A stretch of DNA of 64,000 bases from an uncultured Aquimonas sp. (GCF_937888285.1 NZ_CALART010000107.1:5545-69544); one strand, 5' to 3'; numbered from the stretch's first letter, positions 1-9,067 are shown. The notes: generated by a model not told the origin, from the letters alone. Made by a program: numbers and translations.

Positions 1-318
1 AATGAGGTGCAGGTCTGGTACCGGCCTTGGACCTATGTGGTGCCGCAGGTCGATCGCCTGATCGCGCTGGATCGCGCTGAGCTCAAGCGCAATCCCGCGC
101 AGCCGGGCAAGGTGCTGGGCGGCGTGATCCTGATGGGCCGCTGGGAGCCGACGCGGCGCTTCGGCGCGATGTTCGACTGCCGGGAGCGCCGCCGCGCCGA
201 CCTGCTGGACGGAGTCCGTTTCGACGAAGCGGGTGATCTGGTCGATGCACGCTGGATCGACCTGCCCGGGGACGATCCGCTGCTGGCTGCGGCCTGCCGG
301 GAAGACCCGGCAGCCTAG
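1..318 (+). CDS. Unknown protein, 3' part of a gene truncated by the window edge
   Basis: The frame is open from the first base of the window to TAG at 316-318, so about 105 C-terminal residues are visible and the true start lies upstream. A GTG at position 7 is in frame but has no reason to be preferred. The fragment is soluble-looking, with aromatic and basic residues near its visible start (VWYRPW) and an acidic tail (DLPGDDPLL). I do not recognise a family. The repeat array begins about 60 bases after its stop. Confidence 0.5.
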   Translation, partial: NEVQVWYRPWTYVVPQVDRLIALDRAELKRNPAQPGKVLGGVILMGRWEPTRRFGAMFDCRERRRADLLDGVRFDEAGDLVDARWIDLPGDDPLLAAACREDPAA

Positions 319-376
319 GTCCGGAAGGCGACAGCGGCTGCTGCGGGCCCTCGCGACCCGGTTTCCAGCCGTAGGC

Positions 377-1545
377 GGAGCAGGGAAGCTAGGAAGAAAC
401 AGAACGCTCGCGACTCCCTTGATCGTCGCCCCCACGCAGGTGGGGGCCCAGTACCGCTTGCCTCAGCCGCACGAGTCCTGGATCCCCGCGTCCGCCCCGG
501 CCCCCGCCTTCGCGAGGGCAGGCTCTGCGCGGGGATGGCGCCCCCATGTTTCTTCGAGAACACCCGCCCCGACGCGGGGCTGAGAGGCTCTCAAGAAACA
601 GAACGCCTGCGACCCCATTGATCGTCGCCCCCACGCAGGTGGGGGCCCAGTGTCGCTTGCCGCAGTCGCACGAGTCCTGGATCCCCGCGTCCGCCCTGGC
701 CCCCGCCCCCGCCTTCGCGAGGGCAGGCTCTGCGCGGGGATGACGCCCCCATGTTTCTTCGAGAACACACGCCCCGACGCGGGGCTGAGAGGCTCTCAAG
801 AAACAGAACGCTTGCGACCCCATTGATCGTCGCCCCCACGCAGGTGGGGGCCCAGCATCGCTTGCCGCAGTCGCACGAATCCTGGATCCCCGCATGCGCG
901 GGGATGACGACTCCGTGTTTCTTCGAGAACACCCGGCCCGCCGCGCGCGGGGCTGAGAAGCTCTCAAGAAACAGAACGCCTGCGACCCCATTGATCGTCG
1001 CCCCCACGCAGGTGGGGGCCCAGTGTCGCTTGCCGCAGTCGCACGAATCCTGGATCCCCGCATGCGCGGGGATGACGACTCCGTGTTTCTTCGAGAACAC
1101 CCGGCCCGCCGCGCGCGGGGCTGAGAGGCTCTCAAGAAACAGAACGCCTGCGACCCCATTGATCGTCGCCCCCACGCAGGTGGGGGCCCAGTGTCGCTTG
1201 CCGCAGTCGCACGAGTCCTGGATCCCCGCATGCGCGGGGATGACGACTCCGTGTTTCTTCAAGAACACCTGGCCCGCCGCGCGCAGGGCTGAGAAGCTCT
1301 CAAGAAACAGAACGCCTGCGACCCCATTGATCGTCGCCCCCACGCAGGTGGGGGCCCAGTGTCGCTTGCCGCAGTCGCACGAATCCTGGATCCCCGCATG
1401 CGCGGGGATGACGACTCCGTGTTTCTTCGAGAACACCCGGCCCGCCGCGCGCGGCTGGGAGGTTCACAGGAAGCAGCACGCTCGGCGCATCATCGATCGC
1501 CGTCGTCCGCGCGAAGGCCGGCGGCGGCGCCAAGTATCTCGAAGC
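377..1545. repeat. Tandem array of ~168-204 bp hairpin-containing repeats
   Basis: Six near-identical units follow one another. The internal marker GATCGTCGCCCCCACGCAGG starts at 421, 620, 824, 993, 1161 and 1329, giving periods of 199, 204, 169, 168 and 168 bp. A seventh, strongly degraded unit runs from about 1464 to 1545. Each unit carries two inverted repeats: CCCCCAC/GTGGGGG and ATCCCCGC/GCGGGGAT. The first two units are longer because about 35 bp sits in the loop of the second hairpin. The long open frames here (for example 591-1436 minus and 751-1917 plus) are translations of the repeat; peptides such as VIPAHAGIQ are typical of spurious ORFs over this repeat class. Single diverged copies of the unit occur at 5.9-6.3, 29.2 and 57.8 kb. 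Confidence 0.93.
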
Positions 1546-1557
1546 CCCGCCCCAGCC

Positions 1558-1836
1558 TCAGGCCGAAGCGGAGTCTTCGCTCGGTGCGCTTTGCTGGGCG
1601 CGCTTGCGCGCTTCGGCCTGGGCGCGCAGTCGCGCCACCTCGACCGGGTCGATCATCGGGCCGGCGCTCTGCGAGCTGCCTTCGATGCGCGACTGGATGA
1701 GCAGCAGGGTGCCCCAGACCATGGTGACCAGGGCGATCGCCAGCAGCAGCAGGGCGAGCCCGGCGGACTGGCTCTTCAGCACGACGGCGAAGCAGAGCAG
1801 GGACAGCCCGTACAGGGCCCAGGGTTTCCATGCCAT
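1558..1836 (-). CDS. Small two-helix inner-membrane protein, unknown function
   Basis: This 92-residue protein starts at ATG 1836 (MAWKPWALYG). Two hydrophobic stretches, about residues 8-24 and 25-47, are followed by a charged, Ala/Arg-rich tail of about 45 residues (VARLRAQAEARKRAQQ) that is probably a short cytoplasmic helix. A much longer antisense frame (1558-5058) includes this gene but is a shadow of the gene opposite. The protein lies back to back with the secreted BNR protein across a 243-base gap. No family is recognised. The evidence for a real gene is the good start, the clear membrane topology and the absence of another frame here. Confidence 0.6.
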   Translation of the reverse strand: MAWKPWALYGLSLLCFAVVLKSQSAGLALLLLAIALVTMVWGTLLLIQSRIEGSSQSAGPMIDPVEVARLRAQAEARKRAQQSAPSEDSASA

Positions 1837-2079
1837 CGGAAGCTCCAAACGCGCAGGCGCGCGGCGGCAGAGGTGGACTGGCCGACGCCGGAGCGCGACC
1901 GCGGGGCGCCAGTGTAGTGCGACTGCCGCCGCCTCGCCGGGCCGTTCATCGGCGCTGCGATGCGCCGGCCGACGCCGCGATGTCGTTTTCCGCCCCCGGA
2001 TTTCGTACTTGCTCCGCAGGAGGGCCCGCCCAGGCATGTCGCCTGTCGCGCCGCCCGGCCGAGCCACGGAGCTGCTCCC

Positions 2080-5061
2080 ATGAACTCTTCCACGATCCGC
2101 GCGACCCTCGCCGCACTCGCGCTCGGCCTCGCCCAGCTCGGCATTGCCGGCCCAGGCTACTGGACGGGCAGCGGCCCCGACGGCGGCTGGATCTATGACA
2201 TCAAGGTCCACCCGACCACGCCGGCCATCGTCTATGCGTCCTCGCGCGGCGGCATCTACCGCAGCGTCGACGCCGCGGTGACCTGGCAGCGCATCGAGAA
2301 CGGCTTCGGCGGCGGCACCCAGGTCGACGTCAAGCTGACCCTGGATCGCGAGGCGCCGTCGACCCTGTGGGCGCTGAACTATGGGGGTCGCCTGTTCCGC
2401 AGCGGCGACGGCGGCGACAACTGGGCGCCGACCGGCTGGACCGCACCCAGCGGCACCTGGGTGGTGCAGATGGCCGATGTCGCCGGCAGCAGCGGCGGGC
2501 TGTACGTGATGCTGGGCAACGGCAGCCTGCTGCGCAGCAGCGACAACGGCGCCAGCTTCAGCCCGACCGCGCTGGCCCTGCCCGCGCTGCCGCTGTCCGA
2601 CGTGCGCCTGTGGACCGATGCCGCGCATGCGGGCGAACTGGTGGTTGGCGTGTCCTACCAGAACTTCAGCGCCGATCCCGCCGCCCGCGTCGCGCTGTAC
2701 CGCAGCGGTGACGGCGGCGCCAGCTTCGCGCCGCTGCTGACCCTGCCCCTCGATCCGTCCTTCGGCACCGTCGACTTCAGCCGCGGCCCCGGCCTGCGGC
2801 GCTATGCAGCCGCCAACTACCAGCTGTGGCGCAGCGACGACGGCGGCGTCAACTGGACTTCTACCAGTCTGACTGCCGAACGCGTGCGCGCGCATCCGAC
2901 CGTGGCCGACACGGTCTGGATCGGCCAGAGCCGGCAGGAAGGCACGTCCAACCTGCGGCGCAGCATCGATGCCGGCGTGAGCGCGGTGGATGTCGCCACC
3001 GGCCTTGCGCCGAACCCGAGCTATGGCTCGACCGTCGCGGTCTCCGAGATCGTGCTCCACCCGCAGTACCCGACGGTGCCGCGGGTCTATGTGGCCGCGA
3101 TCGACGGCGGCCTGTACGTGTCTGACAACGACGGGGCGAGCTTCGCTACCGCCCAGCAGGGCCTGAGCTCGGTCAACGTGCGGGCGCTGGCCGTGCTGCC
3201 CAATCCGGCGTTCAGCGCGACCGCGAACCGGCGGATCTTCGCCGGCTATGGTGATGCCTTCCTGCCGGCCCTGCCCCTGCACTGGAGCGTCAACGGCGGT
3301 GTCGCGTGGAGCGGCCGCAGCAACGGCCTGCGTGCGCACCAGATCCGCAGCCTGGCGATCGATCCCACCACCGTTGGCAGCAGCGCGGCCAGCCTGGCCT
3401 CGACGGTGATCTATGCGGGCGGTCGCTCCTCGATGGCGCCGTCGCTGCGCAACGCCGGCCTGTACAAGAGCAGCGACGGCGGCGCGAGCTGGAGCGTCAT
3501 CGATGCCGGCTTGCCGACCTCGGGCGTGCCGGCCTCGAGCTTCCTCGGCACGGTCAGGCAGATCACCCTCGATCCGCGCTCCTGCGCCGCGCCGCCGGTG
3601 TCGGGCCCCTGCATCAGCGGACCGCTGCAGACCCTGTACGCGACCAGCAACGGCTTCCAGGTGACGGTGGTCGACGTCGACGGCGTGCGTCGCCAGCAGC
3701 TCAGCCACCGCATCATCAAATCGAGCACGGCCGGTGCCGCCTGGGCCAATGCCGAGTCCGGCCTGCCGCTGCAGTACGGCCCGGTGCAGGGCACGCCGCC
3801 GGACCAGTTCCAGAACCTGCGCAGCTGGGCGGTGCCGGTGCCGCTGGTGCTGAATCCGCAGAACCCGCAGGTCGGCTACGCCGGCACCTTCCTCAGCACC
3901 ACCGACGACATCACCGCGACGCCGCCGACGATCGCCAGCGGCGTCTTCAAGACCACCGACGGCGGCGCCACCTGGACCCATGCCAGCCTGGGCCTGCCGA
4001 CCTATCCAGGCAGCGCAGCGACCGCCTTCGACGTGCTGGCCCTGGCCATCCATCCGACCAGCCCCGACACCCTTTGGGCCACCGCGGTGAACCTGCGCGA
4101 CAGCAGCGGCCCGCGCCAGGGCTATGTCTACAAGAGCACCAACGGCGGGCTCAGCTGGAGCAACAGTTCGACCGGCCTGAGCACCGATGTCGATATCCGC
4201 GCTCTGCTGGTGGATGCCGGCAATCCGGACGTGCTGTACGCCGCTGGCGCCGGCACCCTGGCCAACCCGGGTTCGGTGTTCAAGAGCGAGGACGGCGGGG
4301 CCAGCTGGCGCTCGCTCAGCGTCGGGCTGCCGGCCGACGCGGCGCTGGCCCTGCACATCGACCCCTTCAACCCGACGCTGCTCTATGCCGGCACCAATGC
4401 CGCGGTCTGGCAGATCGAGCAGGTGCCGGATGCCGATGGCGACGGGGCTCCCGACCAGACCGAGGGCAATGCGCCCAATGCCGGCGACGGCAACGGCGAT
4501 GGCCAGGCCGATGCGCTGCAGGCCAATGTCGGCTCCTCGATCGTCCTGCTGGCCGGGCGGCAGGGTGAGGCCGCACAGCTGGTCGCGGGCTCCTTCACCG
4601 CCACCGTGGTCAGCGGCAGCGGCAGCGGCTGTCAGCGCCTGAACGATGTGCAGGGCGTGGTCGCCGCCCGCAACGGTCGCGACTGGCTGCCCGGCGGCGA
4701 AGGCCTGGGTCGCTTCTACGCCTACCCGCAGGACCTGGTGCGCTTCGAGCTGCGCGACTGCAGCCAGGCCGTGGTCGACATCCGCTTCCATGCCCCGGGC
4801 CTCGACTTCGGCGGCCCCGACTGGAGCCTGCGCATGTACGGCCCTTCGGTGCCGGGAGATGACGCGAGCATGGGTTGGCACGATCTCTCGATGCGCGCGC
4901 AGCGCGTCGATGCCCGCACCTGGCGCCTCAACCTGCAGGCCAACGCCTTCGGCAGCTACCGGCCCAGCGACAGCGCCATCCTGTTCGTCGGCGGCCCGGC
5001 CTTCTTCGCCACCGGCGTGTTCGGCAACGGCTTCGAGGCAGTGCCCTTGGGGCAACACTGA
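2080..5061 (+). CDS. Large secreted BNR/sortilin-type beta-propeller protein with C-terminal FGNGFE tag
   Basis: This 993-residue protein starts at ATG 2080, which has GGAG about 8 bases upstream; the frame is open further upstream, but only this start gives a signal peptide (residues 1 to about 23). At least seven BNR-like motifs of the form S-x-D-G-G-x-x-W/F (RSGDGGDNW, RSDDGGVNW, KTTDGGATW, KSEDGGASW) are spread through the first ~770 residues, as in sialidase, xyloglucanase and VPS10-like propellers. A Ca-binding type run rich in D-x-D-G-D follows, then a beta-sandwich-like C-terminal domain resembling choice-of-anchor domains. The protein ends FGNGFEAVPLGQH, a tag shared with the protease at 20447-24199. 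The catalytic acids of a glycosidase cannot be assigned, so it may be an adhesin or structural protein. Confidence 0.85.
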   Translation: MNSSTIRATLAALALGLAQLGIAGPGYWTGSGPDGGWIYDIKVHPTTPAIVYASSRGGIYRSVDAAVTWQRIENGFGGGTQVDVKLTLDREAPSTLWALNYGGRLFRSGDGGDNWAPTGWTAPSGTWVVQMADVAGSSGGLYVMLGNGSLLRSSDNGASFSPTALALPALPLSDVRLWTDAAHAGELVVGVSYQNFSADPAARVALYRSGDGGASFAPLLTLPLDPSFGTVDFSRGPGLRRYAAANYQLWRSDDGGVNWTSTSLTAERVRAHPTVADTVWIGQSRQEGTSNLRRSIDAGVSAVDVATGLAPNPSYGSTVAVSEIVLHPQYPTVPRVYVAAIDGGLYVSDNDGASFATAQQGLSSVNVRALAVLPNPAFSATANRRIFAGYGDAFLPALPLHWSVNGGVAWSGRSNGLRAHQIRSLAIDPTTVGSSAASLASTVIYAGGRSSMAPSLRNAGLYKSSDGGASWSVIDAGLPTSGVPASSFLGTVRQITLDPRSCAAPPVSGPCISGPLQTLYATSNGFQVTVVDVDGVRRQQLSHRIIKSSTAGAAWANAESGLPLQYGPVQGTPPDQFQNLRSWAVPVPLVLNPQNPQVGYAGTFLSTTDDITATPPTIASGVFKTTDGGATWTHASLGLPTYPGSAATAFDVLALAIHPTSPDTLWATAVNLRDSSGPRQGYVYKSTNGGLSWSNSSTGLSTDVDIRALLVDAGNPDVLYAAGAGTLANPGSVFKSEDGGASWRSLSVGLPADAALALHIDPFNPTLLYAGTNAAVWQIEQVPDADGDGAPDQTEGNAPNAGDGNGDGQADALQANVGSSIVLLAGRQGEAAQLVAGSFTATVVSGSGSGCQRLNDVQGVVAARNGRDWLPGGEGLGRFYAYPQDLVRFELRDCSQAVVDIRFHAPGLDFGGPDWSLRMYGPSVPGDDASMGWHDLSMRAQRVDARTWRLNLQANAFGSYRPSDSAILFVGGPAFFATGVFGNGFEAVPLGQH

Positions 5062-5202
5062 TCAAGTCCATCCTGGCCTTGATCAGTCGTCGCGAGTCCG
5101 GCACAGGTCCGGACTCGCCTTCGCTGGATCAAGCACTTCCGTGCTCGCTCCGCGGGCGCGCCCTCCATGGCGCGCGACAACGCTGAATTCTTCAGCGTTG
5201 TC
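5057..5202. other. Three consecutive perfect hairpins after the BNR gene
   Basis: Three inverted repeats lie one after another. ACTGATCAAG (5057-5066) pairs with 5078-5087 and includes the stop codon. GCGAGTCCGG (5092-5101) pairs with 5109-5118. GACAACGCTGAA (5176-5187) pairs with 5191-5202 over a three-base loop. None is followed by a T-run, so a simple intrinsic terminator is not shown. They may act as RNA 3'-end stabilisers or be remains of palindromic repeats. Confidence 0.6.
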
Positions 5203-5290
5203 TGAGGCGCAGGCGACGGTGGATGAAGCCGATGTCGCGAATGGCGCGGTGGCGCCGTAGCACGGCGGTGCGCTCTCTCAAGGAACAGCG

Positions 5291-5908
5291 ATGAAGAACG
5301 GAAAACTCCTGGGCGGCTGTCTGGTCGTGGCCCTGCTGGTGCTCGTGGTCGGCGCGGGTGCGGTGTACTGGATCGTGCTGCGGCCGCTGTGGCAGGGCGC
5401 CAGCGCGCTGGTCGACAGCGCGCAGCAGTGGCAACAGGTCGCCCAGCTGGAGCAGCAGGTCAGCAAGCGAGAGGCCTTCCTTGAGCCCCCTGACGCGCGT
5501 CTGCAGTCGGCGCAAGTCGCCGCCTTCATCGCCGTGCAGCAGGCCATGGCCACCCAGCTGGGCGACCGCTGGCAGCAGCTCGAAGCCAAGTACGCCGAGC
5601 TCAAGGCCAGCCAGCAGCGCGACGGTCGCGAGCCGGGCGTGCAGGATATGTTTGTCGCCTATGCCGACCTCTCCGGCCTGATCGTCGAGGCCAAGCGCGC
5701 CCAGGTCGAAGCGCTCAATGCCCAGGGCCTGTCGCTGGACGAATACCGCTGGATCCGCGGCCAGGCCTTCGCCGCGCTGGGGCTCGCCGCGCAGGACACG
5801 GCCGCGCCCGCCATGGCGGGCACCGCGCTGGGGCACAACGCCGAGCTGCTGCGCCCGCATCGCGAGCTGCTGGTCAAGACCGCCGCCAGCGCCTGGCTGG
5901 GGTTCTGA
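5291..5908 (+). CDS. Membrane-anchored protein of unknown function
   Basis: This 205-residue protein starts at ATG 5291 with AAGGA upstream. It begins MKNGK followed by one long hydrophobic segment (about residues 7-30) that acts as an uncleaved signal anchor or signal peptide. The remainder is Gln/Ala/Glu-rich and helical (QQWQQVAQLEQQVSKRE), suggesting a periplasmic coiled-coil or helical bundle. I do not recognise a family. It stands alone, with hairpins upstream and REP-like repeats downstream. Confidence 0.75.
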   Translation: MKNGKLLGGCLVVALLVLVVGAGAVYWIVLRPLWQGASALVDSAQQWQQVAQLEQQVSKREAFLEPPDARLQSAQVAAFIAVQQAMATQLGDRWQQLEAKYAELKASQQRDGREPGVQDMFVAYADLSGLIVEAKRAQVEALNAQGLSLDEYRWIRGQAFAALGLAAQDTAAPAMAGTALGHNAELLRPHRELLVKTAASAWLGF

Positions 5909-5929
5909 GCGTTTCCGAGCCCCGCTTGG

Positions 5930-6300
5930 CCGGTCAGCGGTACCTGCGGAAACCCGGATTCGTCATCCGCGCGGAGACGGAGATCCAGTGGTCTTGCAAC
6001 TGGCACGGGCCGGAACCCGGCCACGTCTCCGCCCCTGCGAGGACCGGCTCTGCGCGGGGGCGACGATTCACGGGGGCACACGTTCCACTACCAGAGACCC
6101 TCTCGGCCCCGCGTTGCGGATCAGGTGGTCTCAAAGAAACATCGGTTCGTCATCCCCGCGAAGGCGGGGATCCAGAGCTCTTGCGACTGAGGCCACTACT
6201 CTGGGCCCCGTCTCCGCCTTCGCAAGGACAGGCTCTGCGCCGGGGCGACGGTCCACTGGCTCGTGAGCGTTCTGTTTCCTGGGAGCATCCTGGCCCCGCT
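5930..6300. repeat. Two diverged single copies of the hairpin repeat (opposite orientation to the 0.4-1.5 kb array)
   Basis: The gap from 5909 to 6530 has no convincing gene. About 5960-6085 and 6149-6285 each contain GTCATCC-C-GCG...GGGGATCCAG-like arms, a stretch reading CGCAAGGACAGGCTCTGCG, and the AGCGTTCTGTTTC end seen in the tandem array, read from the other strand. The copies are roughly 190 bases apart and differ from each other and from the array at many positions, so they are older than the array. Confidence 0.75.
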
Positions 6301-6530
6301 GCATCGGTCAGGTGCTCCGGGGAACACCTCGCACCTGCCTTCTGCACACTTGAGCGCGCTCGGCCGCTGCGATTCCGGTGGCAGGTCTGATCCCCGCCGG
6401 TGGCGGCATCGGGAATCGGTGGCCACGCGATGGGAGGTCCGTCGAACCGGGCGGCAGGCCTTTCGACTCTTCCGCCATGCAGGCGGGCTGACCCATACTC
6501 CGGCGTATTGCCGCTGGAGCCTGCCCCCGA

Positions 6531-7370
6531 ATGCACAGCCATACCTATGCCGGCGCCTTCGGCCTGCGCCTTGCCGCCAGCGTTGGCGGACCGATGGAAG
6601 GCCAGCCGATCGTGCTGCTGCACGGCGGCGGCCAGACCCGCCACGCCTGGCGGCATGCCGCAGCCGATCTCGCCCGCGCCGGGCGTCGCGTTATCAGCCT
6701 CGATCTGCGCGGCCATGGGGACAGCGAATGGTCGCCCGAGGCCGACTACAGCTTCGACGCCTTCGCCGCCGACCTGCGCGCGGTGCTGGCGACGCTTGAA
6801 GAGCCCCCGGCTCTGGTCGGCGCCTCGCTCGGTGGCTTGACCGCGCTGCTGGTCGCGGGCGAAGACCCGCCGCTCGAGCTGCGCGCGCTGGTGCTGGTCG
6901 ACGTGGTGCCACGGCTGGAGCGCGAGGGCGTGATGCAGATCGTGCGCTTCATGCTGGCGCATGCCGATGGCTTTGCCAGCCTCGACGAGGCGGCCGATGC
7001 GGTCGCCGCCTACCTGCCGCACCGCCCGCGCCCGGAGAGCACCGCCGGCCTGCGCAAGAACCTGCGCGAGGGTGAGGACGGCCGCCTGCGCTGGCACTGG
7101 GATCCGAAGCTGCTGCTGGGTGAGCGCGTGCCCGACCCCGAGCCGGCGATCGCCCGCTTCGAGGCGGCCTGCCGACAGGTGCGCGTGCCGACCCTGCTGG
7201 TGCGCGGTGCGCGCAGCGAAATGGTCACCGAGGCCGGCGTGCAGGACTTCCTGCGCCTGATTCCCGCCGCCGAGTTCGTCGACGTGCGCGAGGCCGGCCA
7301 CATGGTCGCCGGCGACGATAACGACGCCTTCAACGTGGCGGTGGAAGGGTTCTTGGCGAGGCTGCCGTGA
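6531..7370 (+). CDS. Alpha/beta-fold hydrolase
   Basis: This 279-residue protein is of typical length for single-domain alpha/beta hydrolases. It shows the oxyanion HGGG motif (31-34), DLRGHGDS (58-65), the nucleophile elbow GASLGG with Ser99, and a late catalytic His in EAGHMV (His257). No signal peptide is present, so it is cytoplasmic. The substrate cannot be told from the sequence; relatives include haloalkane dehalogenase-like, epoxide hydrolase-like and esterase enzymes. The start at ATG 6531 has GGAG about 15 bases upstream, which is rather distant. It is monocistronic between repeat-filled gaps. Confidence 0.88.
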   Translation: MHSHTYAGAFGLRLAASVGGPMEGQPIVLLHGGGQTRHAWRHAAADLARAGRRVISLDLRGHGDSEWSPEADYSFDAFAADLRAVLATLEEPPALVGASLGGLTALLVAGEDPPLELRALVLVDVVPRLEREGVMQIVRFMLAHADGFASLDEAADAVAAYLPHRPRPESTAGLRKNLREGEDGRLRWHWDPKLLLGERVPDPEPAIARFEAACRQVRVPTLLVRGARSEMVTEAGVQDFLRLIPAAEFVDVREAGHMVAGDDNDAFNVAVEGFLARLP

Positions 7371-7405
7371 CCTCAGCCCTTGGCATGGCGCACCCCGCGA
7401 CTGTC

Positions 7406-7428
7406 ATAGGGTGGGCCCTGGCCCACCA
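7406..7428. repeat. GTGGGCC palindromic REP copy
   Basis: One copy of the main dispersed palindrome of the window, core GGTGGGCCCTGGCCCACC flanked by ATAG. It lies 45 bases before the 280-bp structured element, an arrangement also seen at 50574/50640. Confidence 0.9.
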
Positions 7429-7472
7429 CCGGCTTCATTCTTGCCTCGGTCTTACTTCATCGCTTCGTGTTT

Positions 7473-7757
7473 GGAAGCAAAGTGCAAGAGCTTTCGGTCC
7501 GCCCTTCGGTCGGCCCGAGTTACTTTTCTTTGCGTGGCCAAAGAAAAGTAACCAAAAGAAAGGCCACCCCTCGTCCGCGCCCTTCGCGCATCCGTGCGCG
7601 AAGGGGTCGCGTGAGTCGGTCGGGGTTTTCGGACAGGCCGTCCCTGGCCTGTCGAAAACCTTGGCCGCATCCCTGCGGCCAACCCTGCGGGCGGATCGAC
7701 CGCCTCCCGCCGCTCCCCAGGGGCCCCTTGAAGAGCGCGGGCTCCTGCCCGCAGAAG
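7473..7757 (+). repeat. ~280-bp structured repeat element, copy A
   Basis: This is one of three copies in the window (others at 50640 and, on the minus strand, 52742). Stem-loops in order are: ACTTTTCTTTG 7522-7532 with 7539-7549, loop CGTGGC; CCTTCGCGCA 7581-7590 with 7595-7604; GTTTTCG-g-ACAGGCC 7625-7639 with 7646-7659, loop GTCCCT, one bulged G; TTGGCCGCA 7661-7669 with 7674-7682, loop TCCC; GCGGGC 7737-7742 with 7747-7752. Between copies the loops stay fixed while the stems change in a paired way. A CT-rich repeat common in the window follows at 7862-7905. The remaining gap up to 8015 holds no supported gene. Open frames across the element, including an N-terminal extension of the next gene from 7467, are rejected as coding. 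Confidence 0.88.
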
Positions 7758-8015
7758 CCACAGCGCGCGAGCGTTCTGGCTGCTTCCACATCCAGAGTGC
7801 GTTGGCCCAAGCCCAGGCTCGCTGCAGTTCAGTCACGAACCGACGTGCCGCGACCGCGTTCTGTCTCCCCTCTCCCCTACCCCTCTCCCGCAAGGGGGGA
7901 GGGGCTCGCCGCGGTGGCTTGCGACGGTGCACCCGAGCCCAAGCCCAAGCGACAGCCTCCCGCGCGCATCTGTAAGCGAATCCCGCCACTCCCTCCCCAA
8001 GCCACCGGAGCCCCC

Positions 8016-8993
8016 ATGCCCCTTCCCGCCCTGCTCGAAAACCGCCTGCGCCTGCCTCTGGTGGGCTCGCCGATGTTCATCGTCTCCGGACCCGAGCTGG
8101 TCGCTGCGCAGTGCAAGGCCGGCATCGTCGGCAGCTTTCCTTCGCTCAATGCCCGGCCGCTGTCGCAGCTGGACGAGTGGCTGGCCCAGCTCAGCGAGGA
8201 CATCGGCGCGGCGCATGCGGCGTCGACGCCTGCCGATCCGGTGGCGCCGTTCGCGGTCAACCTGATCGTGCACGCCAGCAACAATCGCCTCGCCGAGGAT
8301 TTGAAGCTGGTCGAGAAGTACCGGGTGCCGGTGGTGATCACCAGCCTGTCGCCACCGTCCGAGGTGGTCGCAGCGGTGCATGGCTACGGCGGCGTGGTCT
8401 TCCACGACGTGATCAGCCGTCGCCACGCCGAGAAGGCCGCTGCCCAGGGCGTGGACGGGCTGATCGCGGTCTGCGCCGGGGCCGGCGGCCATGCCGGCCC
8501 GCTGAGCCCCTTCGCCCTGGTGCGCGAGATCCGCCAGTTCTATCCGGGCACGATCCTGCTGTCGGGGGCGATGGCCTCGGGCGCGGACGTGCTGGCGGCG
8601 CAGGCGATCGGTGCCGATCTCGCCTACCTCGGCACGCGCTTCATCGCCACGCCGGAGGCGCGCGCAGTCGACGACTACAAGCAGATGCTGGTCGACTGCC
8701 GCGCCGAGGACATCGTCTACAGCTCGCTGTTCACCGGGGTCAAGGGCAACTACCTGAAGCCCAGCATCACCCGCGCCGGCTTCGACGCCGACAATCTGCC
8801 CGAGGCCGACAAGTCGAAGATGGATTTCGGCTCCGGCGGCAACACCGACGCCAAGGCCTGGAAGGACATCTGGGGCGCCGGCCAGGGCGTGGGCGGCATC
8901 GACGCGGTGCAGCCGGTGCGCGAGCTGGTGCTGCAGATGCAGGCCGAGTACCGCGAGGCGGTGGCGCGTCTGGAGCGCATCCGCTTCCGCTGA
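8016..8993 (+). CDS. Nitronate monooxygenase / 2-nitropropane dioxygenase-like FMN enzyme
   Basis: This 325-residue TIM-barrel flavoprotein probably oxidises alkyl nitronates (or a related toxic substrate) using FMN and O2 in the cytoplasm. Family signs are the N-terminal PLVGSPMFIVSGPELV, the central GAGGHAG with its His (155-161), and the C-terminal phosphate-binding GAMASGADVLAAQAIGAD with YLGTRFIAT. The start at ATG 8016 is chosen because GGAG stands five bases upstream and the family N-terminus begins there; the frame continues upstream through a repeat. Close relatives include enoyl-ACP reductase II (FabK)-type proteins, so the substrate is not certain. A 74-base gap separates it from plsC. 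Confidence 0.85.
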   Translation: MPLPALLENRLRLPLVGSPMFIVSGPELVAAQCKAGIVGSFPSLNARPLSQLDEWLAQLSEDIGAAHAASTPADPVAPFAVNLIVHASNNRLAEDLKLVEKYRVPVVITSLSPPSEVVAAVHGYGGVVFHDVISRRHAEKAAAQGVDGLIAVCAGAGGHAGPLSPFALVREIRQFYPGTILLSGAMASGADVLAAQAIGADLAYLGTRFIATPEARAVDDYKQMLVDCRAEDIVYSSLFTGVKGNYLKPSITRAGFDADNLPEADKSKMDFGSGGNTDAKAWKDIWGAGQGVGGIDAVQPVRELVLQMQAEYREAVARLERIRFR

Positions 8994-9067
8994 GGCGCCG
9001 GGACAGCCTAGCCCGACGCACTGCAGCATCTGGCCGCGGGCGCCCCCCTCCGGTATCGTGCCGGCGC

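Noticed and set aside
377..1545. A CRISPR-like array
   Set aside because: Units are 168-204 bp and almost wholly identical, without short direct repeats separated by unique spacers, and no cas genes are present.
591..1917. Long frames across the repeat array (591-1436 minus, 751-1917 plus, 389-1231 minus)
   Set aside because: Their sequence is the repeat unit translated over and over; there is no ribosome site or family match, and frames exist on both strands.
1558..5058. A 1166-residue open frame on the minus strand
   Set aside because: It is antisense to the well-supported BNR gene and its composition (Ala/Gly/Arg/Gln-rich, no domains) is that of a GC-rich shadow. Only its last 92 codons form a gene of their own.
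7467..8015. N-terminal extension of the nitronate monooxygenase-like protein
   Set aside because: The extra 183 codons are a translation of structured copy A and a CT-rich repeat; the true start has its own ribosome site at 8007-8010.
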